Shown here one piece after another: positions 1-16,498 of a stretch of 64,000 bases of DNA; the first letter of the stretch is position 1, and each line of letters starts with the position of its first letter. The translations under genes and the position numbers were made by a program. The stretch spans positions 124,001 through 188,000 of the forward strand of contig MARA01000058.1 in assembly GCA_001792895.1 (NCBI GenBank), read 5' to 3'. This DNA comes from Lentinus brumalis. Its lineage: Eukaryota; Basidiomycota; Agaricomycetes; Polyporales; Polyporaceae. The notes under the pieces are model-generated. The model was not told the DNA's origin, searched no databases, and saw only the letters and a program-made list of their open reading frames with translations.

Positions 1-117
1 AAGCGGCGCCTGCAACTTCAAGGCAGACTCGGAGTCTCTGCCTTCTCGCCGTTCGCATCCGGAGTCATCCTCCTCCTCCCCCTCCCTGGAGGACCTTTGC
101 TCATCGTCCTCGACAGC

Positions 118-1282
118 ATGACAAACGCAAGAGAAGTTAAAGTCGGCGTTCTGGGTGCGACAGGCACTGTCGGCCAACGCTTCATCGCTCTCCTCGCCCA
201 GCACTCCTTCTTCGTGATACATGCTCTCGGTGCATCTGCACGATCGGCTGGAAAGCCGTACTCCAAGGCCGTCAACTGGAAGCAAACGCAACCGATTCCG
301 AGCGCTGTGCGGGAGATGGTCGTCCAGGAGTGCGTCCCGGAGCATTTCAAGGAGTGTGCGATAGTTTTCTCCGGGCTGGATGCCGATGTGGCGGGCGATA
401 TCGGTACGTTATTCTCAGATAGCACATATCCCTCAGAAATGACATTCGGCATATCTAGAGCAGGCCTTCAGGACGGCTGAGCTTGCCGTCTTTTCGAACG
501 CAAAGAACTTCAGACGAGACCCCCATGTGCCCCTCATCGTCCCGCTCGTGAACACATCCCACTTCTCCATGATTCCACAACAACAGCGCCTGCACTCGCC
601 CGCGCTCAAGAAGGGCTTCATCATCACGAACGCGAACTGCTCCACGACGGCAGTTGTGATCCCCCTCGCCGCTCTCGAGCGCGCCTTCGGGCCAATCGAG
701 TCGTGCATCATCACGACGATGCAGGCCATCTCCGGCGCCGGATACCCGGGTGTGTCGTCGATGGACATCTTCGACAACATCGTGCCGTACATCAGCGGGG
801 AGGAGGAGAAGATCGAGTGGGAGACCCTCAAGATCCTCGGCGGGCTCACGGAGGGCGACGACGGGCTGAAGGCATTCGACATGCACACGAAGCAGCCGCT
901 CCGTATCTCCGCGTCGTGCAACCGCGTGCCGGTCATCGAGGGCCACACCGAGTGCGTCTCCGTCCGGTTCGCGCGCCGTCCGCCACCGAGCCCGCAGCAA
1001 GTCCGCGAGGCGCTCCAGGCGTACACATCCGAGGCGTACGCTATCGGCTGCCCATCCGCGCCAAGGCATACAGTTTTCGTGCACGAGGAGCCCGACCGCC
1101 CACAGCCAAGACTGGACAGGGACTACCAGGCTGGTGCGGGCGTGTGCGTCGGGCGGGTCCGGCAGTGCAGGGTGTTGGACATCAAGTTCGTCGTGCTCGG
1201 AAACAACGTCGCGATCGGGGCTGCGACGAGCAGCATCATCAACGCGGAGTACGCGGTGCTAAAAGGACTCGTCGGTGCATAG
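118..1282 (+). CDS. HOM2: Aspartate-semialdehyde dehydrogenase
   Basis: Model: exons 118..403 and 459..1282, 369 residues, one 55-nt intron (GTACGT...TAG). The enzyme reduces aspartyl-4-phosphate to aspartate semialdehyde with NADPH, the branch-point step toward threonine, methionine and, in fungi, homoserine. Seen: N-terminal Rossmann glycine motif GATGTVGQRF, the family segment AVFSNAKNFRRD just after the intron, the active-site NCSTT with its catalytic cysteine, ISGAGYPGVSS, and the C-terminal NVAIGAATSSI. Length equals the usual fungal enzyme. The ATG at 118 is chosen because it begins directly before the dinucleotide-binding strand; an upstream TTG is ignored. Splice phase 1 restores the conserved reading frame exactly, so the model is firm. 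Positions 1-117 are leader sequence. Confidence 0.95.
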
Positions 1283-1801
1283 ACATCGGGCCGGACTCGC
1301 GGCAAGCTCTGGATGTGGTTGGGAGGGAGAGGTAGAAGTGAAAGACAGGCTTGTGCCGCTGCAGGAACACGGTATACATGTAACAGTTAATGGGCGGAGA
1401 CGCAGAAAACACAACTACACGACCAGCAGCCTCTGCGGGCGTCCGCGTCGGTGGGCGGATGCGGCTTCGCGCGCCCACGGCTGCACGCACCGTGCGTACA
1501 TATGGCGGGGCGGAGGCCCGAGGGTGCGGAACAGCTGGACCCACAACTCGTTCAGGATAGATTGCTATGGATGTCCATCTCGTGTGCCTTCGTTTGCCCG
1601 TGCAATTTATCTCACCTCAATCTTGTCGCGTAAGGCGAGGTGTGCATGTGTGGCCGCGGCCCACGCGAGCAGGACGCGATCACGCCTGCCTCCCGCGCCT
1701 GTCACACTTTGTCTTCCGCCGTCATCTCTGCGTCTGCACTTCTGCGTCCTGCTCTCGCACTTCGACGCTTCCGCTTTTCGTGACATACTCTGAGCTTCGC
1801 A
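1283..1801. other. Intergenic, HOM2 to RRP43
   Basis: About 520 bases holding the HOM2 trailer and the RRP43 promoter. The last 150 bases are pyrimidine-rich. I see no gene and no repeat here. Confidence 0.6.
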
Positions 1802-2998
1802 ATGGCTGCTGCTGCGTCTGCGACACCGTCCGGCTCGAACTCGGCGGAGCAGGACGCGCTCAAGGCGCTCACCTTCCAACGTCTGCACCCCAGAACCTAC
1901 CTCGAGCGGTTCCTCGCGGAGAACGTGCGGCCGGACGGGCGGTACTTCGACGAATGGCGGGATATCTCGGTGAACGTAGGTGTGTGCTCTCATCCTGCTG
2001 ACGCGTCTCGCGCGCGGAGGGTGTGGCGGAGAATTGACGGTGCCCTTCTCCCTCACCGAAGGCTCGATATCTACCGCGGACGGATCTGCGCTTGTGAGGC
2101 TAGGATCTACGACGGTTGTGTGTGGTGTGAAGGCAGAGATTGCGGAGCCTGAGCTGGATCGCCCGAAGGATGGCTTTTTGGGTACGTCTATACACTCGTT
2201 TTCATCAGACGTGCGCGTCCGACCGGCCGCCTCTCGTCTTCGACAGTACCGAACCTGGATCTGCCCGCGATATGCTCCCCAAAATTCAAGCCCGGACCCC
2301 CTACAGACGAGGCGCAGGTGCTTTCGGACAGGCTGAATGAAGTTCTTGTGTCGTGAGTCGCCAGTGCCCTCCGTATACGTTCCTCAGATACGAACCCATC
2401 CGGACGAGCAGCTCGGGCGTGGTACCAACATCTTCACTGTGCATTGAGCCCGGAAAGGCCGTGTGGGTGCTGTACGTGGACGCGACATGCATCAACTACG
2501 ACGGAAACGCGTTCGACGCAACTTTGCTCGCGATGGTCGCGGCGCTGAAGAACAGTGAGTATCCTCGTCACAGCTGTTCTATCCCTCCTAGCTCATGCAC
2601 CGCGCGTGCAGCGACGTTGCCGAAGGCGACATACGACGAAGACCGGCATCGGACGGTGTGCTCGCGCAAGATCAGGGAGCCCCTGCAGATTGGCCGGCTG
2701 CCCACGTCCTATTCGTTCGGGATTTTCGATGAGTGAGTCCTACTGAGCCCCTCTGATCGCTCATTCTGCTCATCACGCGCTCGAAACCAGGACCCATGTA
2801 CTCGCGGACCCGACTTCGTTTGAGGAGCCGCTGCTTGACACGACTGTCTCGGTTGTGGTGGACAATAGCGGCGGTTTGATCTCAGTCATGCAGCTCGGGC
2901 TGGGGATTGTGGGCGGGGATGACGTGCTCTCAAAATGCATAGACGCGGCCAAGGACTGCTGGAACAAGGGCAGGAGAGACGTTTACGGCGCATCGTGA
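1802..2998 (+). CDS. RRP43: Exosome core subunit Rrp43 (RNase PH-like)
   Basis: Model: exons 1802..1979, 2062..2181, 2247..2352, 2412..2554, 2612..2732 and 2791..2998, 291 residues; all five introns (57-82 nt) agree in phase. This is one of the six RNase PH-fold proteins in the ring of the RNA exosome, which processes and degrades RNA in nucleus and cytoplasm. Seen: the N-terminal RPDGR, then SISTADGSALVRLG and VCGVKAEIAEP of the RNase PH fold, VPNLDLPA, LCIEPGKAVWVLY and CINYDGN. These match the Rrp43/EXOSC8 branch rather than Rrp42 or Rrp45. The family is structural and non-catalytic. For intron 1 the donor at 1980 is preferred because it joins SVNV directly to GSISTADG; a nearby GTAGGT four bases upstream is out of phase. 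Confidence 0.9.
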
Positions 2999-4070
2999 TG
3001 CGTGATAGTACCAGCCCTAGGGGTGTGAGGTCTGGAAGATGCCAAGGACGCTCGGATAACTGGGTACGGCCCCCATATGAACTCTCTTTACGGGCGTACT
3101 GTGTTGCTGATGACTTCTCGCCTAGCCCTCTTCAAGAGGGGCATCTCAGAGACCGCTCTCGTCCACGTTGCATCAGGTGGAAGGCGCCCCAAGGACCCTG
3201 TGGTTAGCCTGGGAGTGATCCGCGTCGAGTCGGGAATTCTATGCCACGCGGCTGTAGCGTGGGCTTCGTAGCATCGAGCACTCACGGTCGGACGCTCACG
3301 TAGGGTTCGATGCGGCCTGCCCTGGCGGTGGCACCTCAGTTGCAGTTTCACTGTGGTAGAAAGAAGCATCCAGCGCTGCAGAAGCGTCTTTGCGTCTTCT
3401 ATGGAGCTTATCGTGGTGCCTCAGAGGCGACTTGATCGAGGCGAGGATCCAAGGTACGTGGTCCAGACTCCATTCTACTGCTCGTGCTCGCACCGTGTGC
3501 CGAGACGCAGTGGACTGCCGTGAGTCTGCGTGGGTGTACTATACACCTTAGGCGGAAGCACCCCGCCGTCCGCACGCCCCAGTGGGCATTTTTTCTGAGA
3601 GTTCGTCGATGAGTTCAAACTTGGAGGTTCGACGTATGCGATTCGCCAGGACTGCTCAGTCCGCCTCACCCGCCACCCTCGCTGTCCAGGTGTCGAAGCA
3701 GTTCAAGTTCAGTGAGATTCAGAACGGTGCCCTATGAGCCTATGCTGCGGACATCTGATTTTATCTGACCCAATATCCACACACCGCCGCAATACTGAGT
3801 GGCATCGATCTGCGGATGCCATACTCGGCTTCCGAGACATTCTCGTACGTGCATAAGTCTTCTTTCACTCGTACTACGCTGACACAACATGTCGGAACAG
3901 ACTACTGTAGGTCGACGGCCCGCAGCTAACCGCGACTACGGGACGCTGAGACGCTAGCCGCGAGAGCACGTAAGGGCCGGCTCACATACTAAGCAAGACT
4001 CGGACGGATTTCAAACTGTGCGTTTGTCATCACCGAGCAGTCCATACCTCAATCCGTCCATTCCTCAATC

Positions 4071-4222
4071 GCTGCTAGATCATTTCGCCATTCAGACCTG
4101 GACCAGCTTCGGGGCGAGCGGAACCAACCTGCAGTACGTTCAGGCCTGTCGAATGGCTGCTAGCTCGCCACTCAGACCTCGACCAGGGCGAGCGGAAGCA
4201 ACCTGCAGTAAGTTCATGCCTC
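4071..4222. repeat. Diverged tandem repeat, two units
   Basis: Two adjacent units of roughly 70-80 bases share GCTGCTAG, CCA(T/C)TCAGACCT, GGGCGAGCGGAA and CAACCTGCAGTA in the same order. Divergence is considerable, so the duplication is not recent. No coding role is apparent. Confidence 0.6.
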
Positions 4223-4538
4223 GCCCGCGGAAAGAGGGTAGAGGCGACTCCGCCTCCCCCACAGGCGCACTGCCTAATCCGACCGTACTCGTGGGGCTCG
4301 ATCTAGATCCAGCCTGACGCGATCGCCATGCTGGGCCATCCTCTGTGCTTGGTCACGATCTCAATCTCGCCGCAGACATTAGCCTGCTACACCGCTGCGG
4401 TGCGACCCACGCACAGTGCACGGGACTCTGACTGACTGGCTCGGAGGAATGGCCATGTCGGCCTCGATCCTAACTTCCGCATCCGACGCGAGAGGACATA
4501 TAGCTCGGCGCGCTGCGCTCTCGGAGCCCCATCTCATC

Positions 4539-4629
4539 CTCGAAGACTTCGACAGTCCTTCCTTGTGCTCACCACATCACGGACCTCGTACCCCCGTCTT
4601 ACACTCGAAGACTTCGACAGTCCTTCCTT
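4539..4629 (+). repeat. 26-bp direct repeat upstream of the kinase
   Basis: An identical 26-base sequence beginning CTCGAAGACTTCGACAG lies at 4539..4564 and 4604..4629, 65 bases apart. The second copy ends 55 bases before the kinase ATG, so it could lie in the promoter or leader. The segment CGAAGACTTCG is itself palindromic. Confidence 0.8.
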
Positions 4630-4684
4630 CGTGCTCATCCCACCACATCCTCCGATCAATCTTACCACTATACTCTCGCCCATA

Positions 4685-6221
4685 ATGGTGCAAATGAGCG
4701 CCATCCTGCCCGACTTTGCCGGCTTCGTTATCTCTCGCGGCGACTTCCACCTCCGGCTCACCGAGCCACTGGGCAATGGCGCGTATGGCGTCGTTTACGT
4801 CGCCGAAGACATCTCGCCTCAGCCCAAGGGTGCGCGTTTCTACGCCGTCAAGTGTCTATTGCGCCACCCCGAGGGCTCGGACTACGCTCGCCTGCAGCAG
4901 CGTGAGCTTACGAACCATGCCATCGTCTCGGACATTCCGAACGTTGTCACGCTTCACATGGTCATGGAGGAGGAGTTCTACACGTTCATCGTGCTCGACC
5001 TCTGCACCGGGGGCGACCTCTTCACTGCCATCATGACCACCGACACGTTCGTGCACAACACCGCCGCTGTCAAGCGCTCCTTCCTCCAGATCCTGGACGC
5101 TGTCGAAGCATGCCATGCAAAGGGCGTGTACCACCGCGACTTGAAGCCCGAGAACATCCTTTGCTCGCACGACTTCAAGCGCGTCTTTCTCGGCGACTTC
5201 GGCTTGTCGACCCGAAGCAAGCGCAGCTCCAACTTTGGCTGCGGATCGTCCTTCTACATGAGTCCTGGTGAGTACACGGCTCCATCCTCGCGCCACCCAT
5301 TACTAAGCTAACCACATGTGTTTCCGTAGAGTGCATAGGGGTCTTTCACGAGAAAAAGCCATACGCGACCGCTCCGTCCGACGTATGGGCTCTCGGAACC
5401 ATCCTTTGCAACCTCATCACGGGACGCAATCCGTGGCACGTCGCCTCCCCGAACGAGGACGCCGGCTTCCGCATTTACCTGCGCCGCGGCCCCGCTTGGC
5501 TCATCCGCCACCTCCCCATCTCCCTCGAGGCGGCTGCCATCCTCAGCCGCATCTTCGAGCTCGACCCGGAGACTCGCATCACTATCCCTGAGCTCCGTGA
5601 GGCCATTTTCGCACTCCAGACGTTCTACCCCGATACCGATGCCGCGTCCTCGTCGGCGACCACCGGGCTCAAGACCCAGGCACACAGTGTCGCGACTCAC
5701 GCCGCCCCTGCCCGCGCACGTCGGACCTCGTTGCATGAGGTTGACATCACCGACGGCTGGGCGCTGGACCCTATTGCGCCCACCTCCCCCTCGCCACCAA
5801 CTTCCTCGATATGTCGTCCGACGCCCTCACTGCCGCGGCTACCGCGACGCTCGCCGGTACGATCAGCACGTTCGTCAATGACGATGCGAGCTCGGACATC
5901 AGCGACGGTTCGGAGCCTGATGACGCCTGGTCGATGAGCGGTCCACCAGGCTTCGGCTCGTCCACGGATGCCTCATCGGACAACACCGACGAGAGTGGGG
6001 GCGAGAGCGACCTGCCCGTCACCCCGGAGACGTACGCCTCAGACTTTGCCTCCAGCGTTCCTGGTCTTGCACTGGACGCTTCGCCGCGTCCGTCAGGAGA
6101 GTGTGACATCGCGTCTGCATCGTCACGTCTGGCGGAGTTGCGGGCGGACGCGGGCAGGAAACGGCGTCTGTCGGTGTCGAGACTCATCGAGGGTGTGAGG
6201 CGGATCAAGCTTCGGGCATAG
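4685..6221 (+). CDS. Ran1/Ksp1-like serine/threonine protein kinase (one apparent frameshift)
   Basis: Model: exons 4685..5267 and 5330..6221, with a reading-frame change near 5786..5790. Seen in order: glycine loop GNGAYGVVY, the ATP lysine in FYAVKCLL, catalytic loop HRDLKPENIL, GDFGLST, and SFYMSPECIG across the intron, a form typical of the fungal Ran1/Vhs1/Ksp1 kinases that regulate growth and meiosis; then SDVWALGTILCNL and the C-lobe. After the kinase domain comes GWALDPIAPTSP, followed in another frame by a serine- and acidic-rich tail ending at 6221. One extra C in the run of five C at 5786 would join both parts. Read literally, the first frame stops at 5937 with an arginine/proline-rich end unlike the acidic tail. 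Substrates are unknown. Confidence 0.85.
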
Positions 6222-6725
6222 GTCGTTGACAGTGCCGACAGTTGCTGGACGCTGCCGGTCATAGAGCGTTCGTTCGGCGCTTACCCTGGATATACATACC
6301 TAGAAGACTCTAATCATGCATTGTACAACTCGCTTTTGTAGCTAATAGCACTCGCTCTGACAACTTACTGTATAACATTCGCTTCCCATCCATCATTACT
6401 ATCCAATTATGCTTCCATCCACTCTCAATTGAAGTGGCGGGCATTAGTTTAAACCTTCTTACCTGGTGATGATTCGCACAATCGAGCTGTGCAGTTAGTA
6501 CGTTGCGGGGTTACATCAACCACAACTGGTGTACTCTCCTGCTCTCACATTCTGATGACGGAGGCCGTTTCGCGGGTCGATGCCATTTGCACGAAAGCGC
6601 GGTTGGGATAACCACCTCAGGCATGTATATATACGAAAGCCAGAACACGATTAATACTTCGTCATGCTATATATCTGACCCTCGTCGGCGGTCCATCTCA
6701 GATGCATGGTGAGTCCACCACCGAG
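6222..6725. other. Convergent intergenic region, kinase and SDR gene
   Basis: About 500 AT-richer bases between two gene ends that face each other. It presumably carries both transcript ends. No gene is visible. Confidence 0.5.
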
Positions 6726-8001
6726 CTACTTCTGCAGAAAGGTCTCGACCTCCGGCTTGACGCTCTTGAACAAGTCCTCGATGGTATACTTGGGCTTCCA
6801 GCCAAGTGCACGCGCACGACTCGCCCGCACTCGGCAGTTCGTACCCCAGACGTAGGCAAATTCCAGAGTGGGGAAGTACTTGAGGAGTTCCTCGTGCGTG
6901 AACGTCGTCGGCGCCGGGTCCGAGGCAATGCCGAGCTCGACGAGGGCCTCGCCGATGGCCTTGGCAAGCTGGTACCAGGTGTACTCTCCGTTCTCGCCGT
7001 TGTAGAAGCCCTCCCAGCCGTGTCCGGCAGCATCAGGATTCTTCAGGATGGTGTCGAAGAGCGTGATGAAGAGCTCGGCGGCTGCAAGACACGCTGTAAG
7101 CGGCATGGACGATTGCAGGACACTGAACGGTGCGACTCACTGTCGTCGACGTGGATAGCGGGCCAGATGGCCTTGCCCGCACCCACCATCCCTGCCCGCT
7201 TCCGCGCCAGAGCGGCCTGAATGAGCACAGGGATCTGGATCGAGTGGGTGTTCGTGATGCCAGCAGCGACAAGCTCGTGCGTCGGGGCACCGTAGATGGT
7301 GGACGGGTTCACGAGGTAGCCGCGGATGTATCCCTGTGTGTCGGCGTCGAGGATGAGAAGGTCGACGCTGTGGTGCAGGGCGGTGGGCGGAATCGCCTTG
7401 GCCTTCTCGACGTCGAGATCGTCGAAGATGGTCTCCGGCCCGGCCGCGTATGCACCTCTGGCGTCGTCCATAACAATGGCAGATCCAGTCTGTAGTAGGG
7501 GAGCATGTCAGTCACCGTTGCTGGTGTAGGCAAAGAGCATGGCGCGACACACCGTGTGAATAAGGATCGGGACGTCCCCGGTCTTGGTGTTCCTGTTCTT
7601 AAGGCCCTTCAAGATTGCGCCGGTGAACTGCTCATCATCTGCGTTCGACTGAAGGGAAAGTCTCAATATAAAACCTTTGCAGAACGGAAGAGAAACCCAC
7701 GATGTTGAAGACGATATGGGCAGCTTCCGCCAGGCTCGTGACCTTGTCGAGATCCTGATGCGTGCCGATGACGGTGTTAAGGCCGAACTTAGACGACAGA
7801 ATCTTCGCCTTGGCCTCATCACGAACGAGGGCCGTGATATCGAAGTTCTTCCTCTCGGGGTGGTTCAAGAGACGGGCGAGGACGGTACCACCGAGGTAGC
7901 CTAGTAAGCAGTTCAGAGCTGTCAGTGCGCAGGATCAGATACGGGGAATGTTGAGTCTTACCAGTGGCGCCAGTGAGGAAGATGGTCGTCTTGGTGGACA
8001 T
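6726..8001 (-). CDS. NAD(P)-dependent epimerase/dehydratase-like protein (atypical SDR)
   Basis: Model on the minus strand: exons 8001..7962, 7900..7701, 7648..7553, 7489..7141 and 7081..6726, 346 residues, every phase consistent. Seen: N-terminal Rossmann motif split by intron 1, TGATG then YLGG; LARLLNHPE and ALVRDEAKA (cofactor-binding edge); HIVFNI; a central SAIVMDDARG; GYLVNPSTIYG; AIHVDD; and a C-terminal LGWKPKYT like that of sugar epimerases. This architecture belongs to extended/atypical short-chain dehydrogenases that act in the cytosol on unidentified small molecules. The last intron has two possible acceptors 12 bases apart; the proximal one, giving DDTAELFITL, fits the family better. 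A TATA-like sequence lies about 100 bases upstream. Confidence 0.85.
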
Positions 8002-8745
8002 GTTGCTGTTTTTGGATTGTGAAAGGGCGAGTGGAAGTGCGAATATGTTGAGATGAGATGAGAGGAGTGAATTGGTTGGTCGACAGCCGACGTTGCGACC
8101 AGTTTTATACTTGAGCATAAGGTAGGTGCGTGTGCGAGACCCCTTTGTGGCGTTGACCACTGATCACTAAGAATCAGCCGCTGACTGAGCACATTGGACA
8201 AGGGACTGTCCGGACTCACTCCAGAGTCGAGCGCTGTTCGCATCGTTCGCGGTGAGCTGGCTTTGCTCCCCGCTGGAAATCTTCACATTATCGCCGGGAG
8301 CAATCGGCTGACTGAGAGTTATGATAAGGGGATCGCTGGAAGGGGTCAGACGACAAGGGGATTACGCCACGATCTGACTTGTGATGGAGGCAGGTTCACG
8401 GCAGCGGCTTCCATCTGGCGTCTAGATTGCCCCATTGGGATGCTGATTAAGTATGGTAACTCAAGCGCGCGGGGTTTGTCATGCGCTGCTCAGCATGAAG
8501 CAGCCGTCGCACACTTGATTACAGCGTGGCCTCACCCGTATTGACAGGAGTACCGAATTCTTCGGCAGACATCAGCTCTGATGGGCTTGAGTTCAGAGGC
8601 AAACTCAATCGAGGCTGTTCGCTGTTCGGGCCCCAGAGAGTCAGTCGAACAGGGAGGATACATGGTATGTATGGACTCACTAGACTTGTTACACGATCGT
8701 TCTGAAATTAGTTATGATATGATAACTACACTCGGCAGTCATGAC
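8002..8745. other. Intergenic, SDR promoter to HAM1 end
   Basis: About 740 bases with the SDR promoter at its left and the HAM1 trailer at its right. Short open frames are unconvincing. Nothing else is seen. Confidence 0.5.
8103..8109 (-). promoter_or_regulatory. TATA-like box of the SDR gene
   Basis: The minus strand reads TATAAAA about 102 bases before the start codon at 8001, the usual place for a fungal TATA box. Confidence 0.5.
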
Positions 8746-9532
8746 TCATGACGACGCCGGTAGGCTACGCAGGTACTGCTCTAGCTTCTCGAGGGCACGA
8801 CCGCGGTGCGAAATCTTGTTCTTCTCTTCAGGTTGCATCTCGGCGTATCTGCAGACATGCGTAGATGAGAAATTTGATGTCATAATGACGAATATTCCGC
8901 AGGACGAAGAGTCATACGCACGTCTTTCCAGTATTTTCCGCTTCAAAGCAAGGATCCCAACCGAACCGTCCGTCGCCTCGGGCTGGTACAATGCGACCAT
9001 CGGTCCGGCCCTCAAAAAGAACGGGCTCATGGCCGGGCCCTGCACTATATGCGAACGTGCACAACGCCCATGCTGCGTTGGTATCAAATCCAACGAGAAG
9101 CTTGTTGAGACCTGTCGTAACGAGTTTAAGCGCTTGCAAATCAGTTGAGCTGGCGAAGAGTACCATCATGGCCCAGTTCCTTCAAGAAGTACTTGATGTA
9201 TGGTCCAGGTAAGCCATGGAGAGCCTCGAAGCAGAGCGCGGTGTCCTCCGTGATGCATGGCCCGCCAAGCAGCTCAGCGGCGCGTCGACATTTCGCCGTG
9301 GCAACCTCTCGTGTTGATCCCTGGACCTCCGGGACTATGAAGATACGTCAAGACTTTTACTTTTTCCTGGAGAGATTGACGTACTGTCTAATTCTTGAGA
9401 GTCTACTTCAATGTTCGACGCGCCGAGGATTTGACGAACCTCTCTGAGTTTGCCGGCGTTGCCGGTCACAAAAGCTGGTAGCTAGTGAGCAGCCAGTGCA
9501 TTATAGACTCATCGACACCTACTGATTCTCAT
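8746..9532 (-). CDS. HAM1: Inosine triphosphate pyrophosphatase
   Basis: Model on the minus strand: exons 9532..9523, 9474..9385, 9334..9164, 9111..8922 and 8848..8746, 187 residues. The enzyme hydrolyses ITP, dITP and XTP to monophosphates and so keeps deaminated purines out of nucleic acids. Seen: the N-terminal signature [31 protein letters not shown] with the metal-binding acids, [37 protein letters not shown] and the C-terminal KISHRGRAL. Length is the family norm. The first exon is only 10 nt; it is chosen because it is the only in-phase join giving MRITFVTGN. HAM1 is transcribed away from SMC5 with 213 bases between the start codons. Confidence 0.93.
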
Positions 9533-14598
<5,066 letters not shown>

Positions 14599-15438
14599 GC
14601 TCGTTCCGTTCTTTTTCATGTTCCACTCAGGTCCCGCTTCTTGTCTGTCCTCCTGTCCTCCGCTAGTATGACAGAGCTTTCGCGTCCGTTCATGTAGATT
14701 CATTGGTGCCTTATCGTATTTCACGTATAGTCTGATTTCTGTACATGCTACCCCTTGTTACTGTATTGTACTGTGCTCTAGATTTGGGTTTCTCAGCTGT
14801 GTCCATACCAGATGGCAACGCTTGGATCCGTACGCGTATCGATTATAAGGACATCGTCCCGCGGGCGATGTCACATGCGAGTAGCGTCGACGTCATGCCA
14901 CCTCTCGACCTGTACATAGCGCATAACGTTTACTGTATAGTATACCACCTTGCACCTGCACCCTTCTGAGCGGCCCAGCATGAACGACATCGATGCATAT
15001 ATGCTCATCATCTGTCTGCTCCGTGTCGCACTTGGGCCCCGCCTCCCAACTTCGGCAGTGGATGGTACTGCCGCGGATGTCGGCTGTAGGCAGTGCGTCC
15101 TGCATCTCAGTCCGGATTGTGATCGAGGCTAGGTACAGGTGCTAAACGGGTCGCGGATGTGCACGTTGCCCAGAGAGGGTTGTTCCAACAGGGTCAGCAG
15201 TAATGCTGGGAGAGTGTCCTCGGAATCTTGGAAATCTGGATCATGGGCTTGGGCGAATCTATTAATCATTGTTGTACCACACAAAAGCGTCTATCGCAGC
15301 TAAGAACGGGTGCAAGTGGGGGCAGTGGAGGCAGCGAGAGATGTGACGAGATCGTGGGACGGGACTCGGACAACCTCAAGTGAGAAACTGCAAGTAATCT
15401 AATGGCTGTTCCGTCTTGTATTCGTCGGGCGTCGCTCA
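14599..15438. other. Intergenic after SMC5
   Basis: About 840 bases between the ends of SMC5 and a minus-strand gene. No gene or clear repeat is seen. Confidence 0.5.
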
Positions 15439-16165
15439 TCAAGATGTGGTTGGCCCGATGATGGTGCCGTCTCCCTGGTTTGCTAGGTCGAAAACAGTAA
15501 ACGCACACGAAGGGGTATATAGACAGGAAATAGGACTCACAGCGGAAGATTCGGGGTACATAAGTTGCATCTGGATCGCTCTCGCATGGACAGCCGCGGT
15601 CGGAAAGTGCTCCACCGCGAACCGCTCGCTGGACACGATGGAATTCTGAAACTGGAGCCGAGCGAAGCGTGCTCCTTCAACGCAATGCTCGAGGATCGCC
15701 TCGAAGACGCGGACGCTCGCCTCGAAAATGTGGAGCATGGCGTCGACGTGCTTGAGTGCTCGTCCGGCACAGAACGCATACACCTTGGGGAGCGCGTACA
15801 TCGTCAGAAGCCCGTACTGCCCGGTCCTGTTCAGGCCGTGTTCACGGAGGGTGTGGAGTTCAGGCCGTGTTCACGGAGGGTGTGGAGCACGCGGGGGAAC
15901 AGGAGTGCAAGCAGCATCGAATGGACGAACGCCGTCCACTCCCAAGTGAATAGAGGCAGTCTCCCTGTGGGTCCGGAAGTAAGTAGTAAGAAGGCGCTAA
16001 GGGAGAAGAAAGTGGTCCCGACGTACAGAAAGGCGAGCAAGTCCACAGGATGGCCAGAATGGTGTGCCCGTAGAAATTGGAACGGATGTGCCTCGGTCGT
16101 CCCGTGAAGGCGATGGCCTCATAAAAAATGAGGGCTTGCAGTGCCGTTACAATGGAGTCGTGCAT
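15439..16165 (-). pseudogene. Orphan tandem paralog, interrupted by a 29-bp duplication
   Basis: The ATG at 16165 opens exon 16165..16027, a 62-nt intron (GTACGT...ACAG), then an exon from 15964. It parallels the neighbour at 16499..17126 in intron position and phase and in residues: LWTCSPF before the intron, WTAFVHSMLLALLFPRVL, then LPKVYAF, ALKHVDAMLHIFEA and SVRVFEAIL. Between PRVL and LPKVY a 29-bp unit is present twice, which shifts the frame and gives an early stop; with one copy the frame runs to 15439. Function is unknown. The N-terminal half has hydrophobic stretches, possibly one or two membrane segments. The end may be extended by another intron near 15538. It may be a real recent lesion or an assembly artefact. 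Confidence 0.6.
15830..15887. repeat. Perfect 29-bp tandem duplication
   Basis: Units 15830..15858 and 15859..15887 are identical, beginning TTCAGGCCGTG and ending GGTGTGGAG. The duplication lies inside coding sequence of the orphan gene on the minus strand. Because 29 is not a multiple of three it breaks the frame. Confidence 0.95.
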
Positions 16166-16265
16166 TAGTGTGAGCTGGGGATGAAATGAGGAGACGCAGG
16201 ATGACGACTAGGCAACCTATATACACGACTTGCACATCCGACGGTCCGAAGGACGATCAGGCCTG

Positions 16266-16282
16266 TTTGCAATTAGCTTCCG
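16266..16282 (-). promoter_or_regulatory. Promoter element shared by the tandem orphan pair, copy 1
   Basis: TTTGCAATTAGCTTCCG lies about 100 bases upstream of the ATG at 16165. Sixteen of 17 bases match copy 2 at 17248..17264. A TATATA-like sequence sits between element and gene. Confidence 0.5.
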
Positions 16283-16498
16283 GCGGACCCAGTCGGAACA
16301 GCGTGCCGTGCATGCAAAGTACGAGAGAGGGACCGCGGTGATATTGGAGGATAGGAGTCAGGCAGACAAGAGGAACGCCATGCCAAGAAACGCAAGCAGA
16401 ACTTGATTATAAGGGCGAACGTGATGTGATATGATGGATACAAGGAGAACCGATGGACACGCAGGGCCGGAAGACAGCCGACTCCCGACTACAGTCCA

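Larger units (their letters stand above)
2999..4684. other. Gene-poor stretch between RRP43 and the kinase
   Basis: About 1.7 kb without a convincing gene. Short open frames exist but none shows a family motif or clear splice structure. It holds two sets of diverged direct repeats, listed separately. The kinase promoter must lie in its right end. Confidence 0.5.

Noticed and set aside
455..1084. Minus-strand frames opposite HOM2
   Set aside because: Arginine-rich mirror frames of a well-supported gene with no domain of their own.
5857..5915. 59-nt intron as explanation of the kinase frame change
   Set aside because: The acceptor is poor and it would delete part of an acidic tail that reads well; a one-base loss in the C run is simpler.
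15840..15887. Intron removing the 29-bp duplication
   Set aside because: The only GT-AG pair spanning it (48 nt) leaves the downstream frame wrong and meets a stop.
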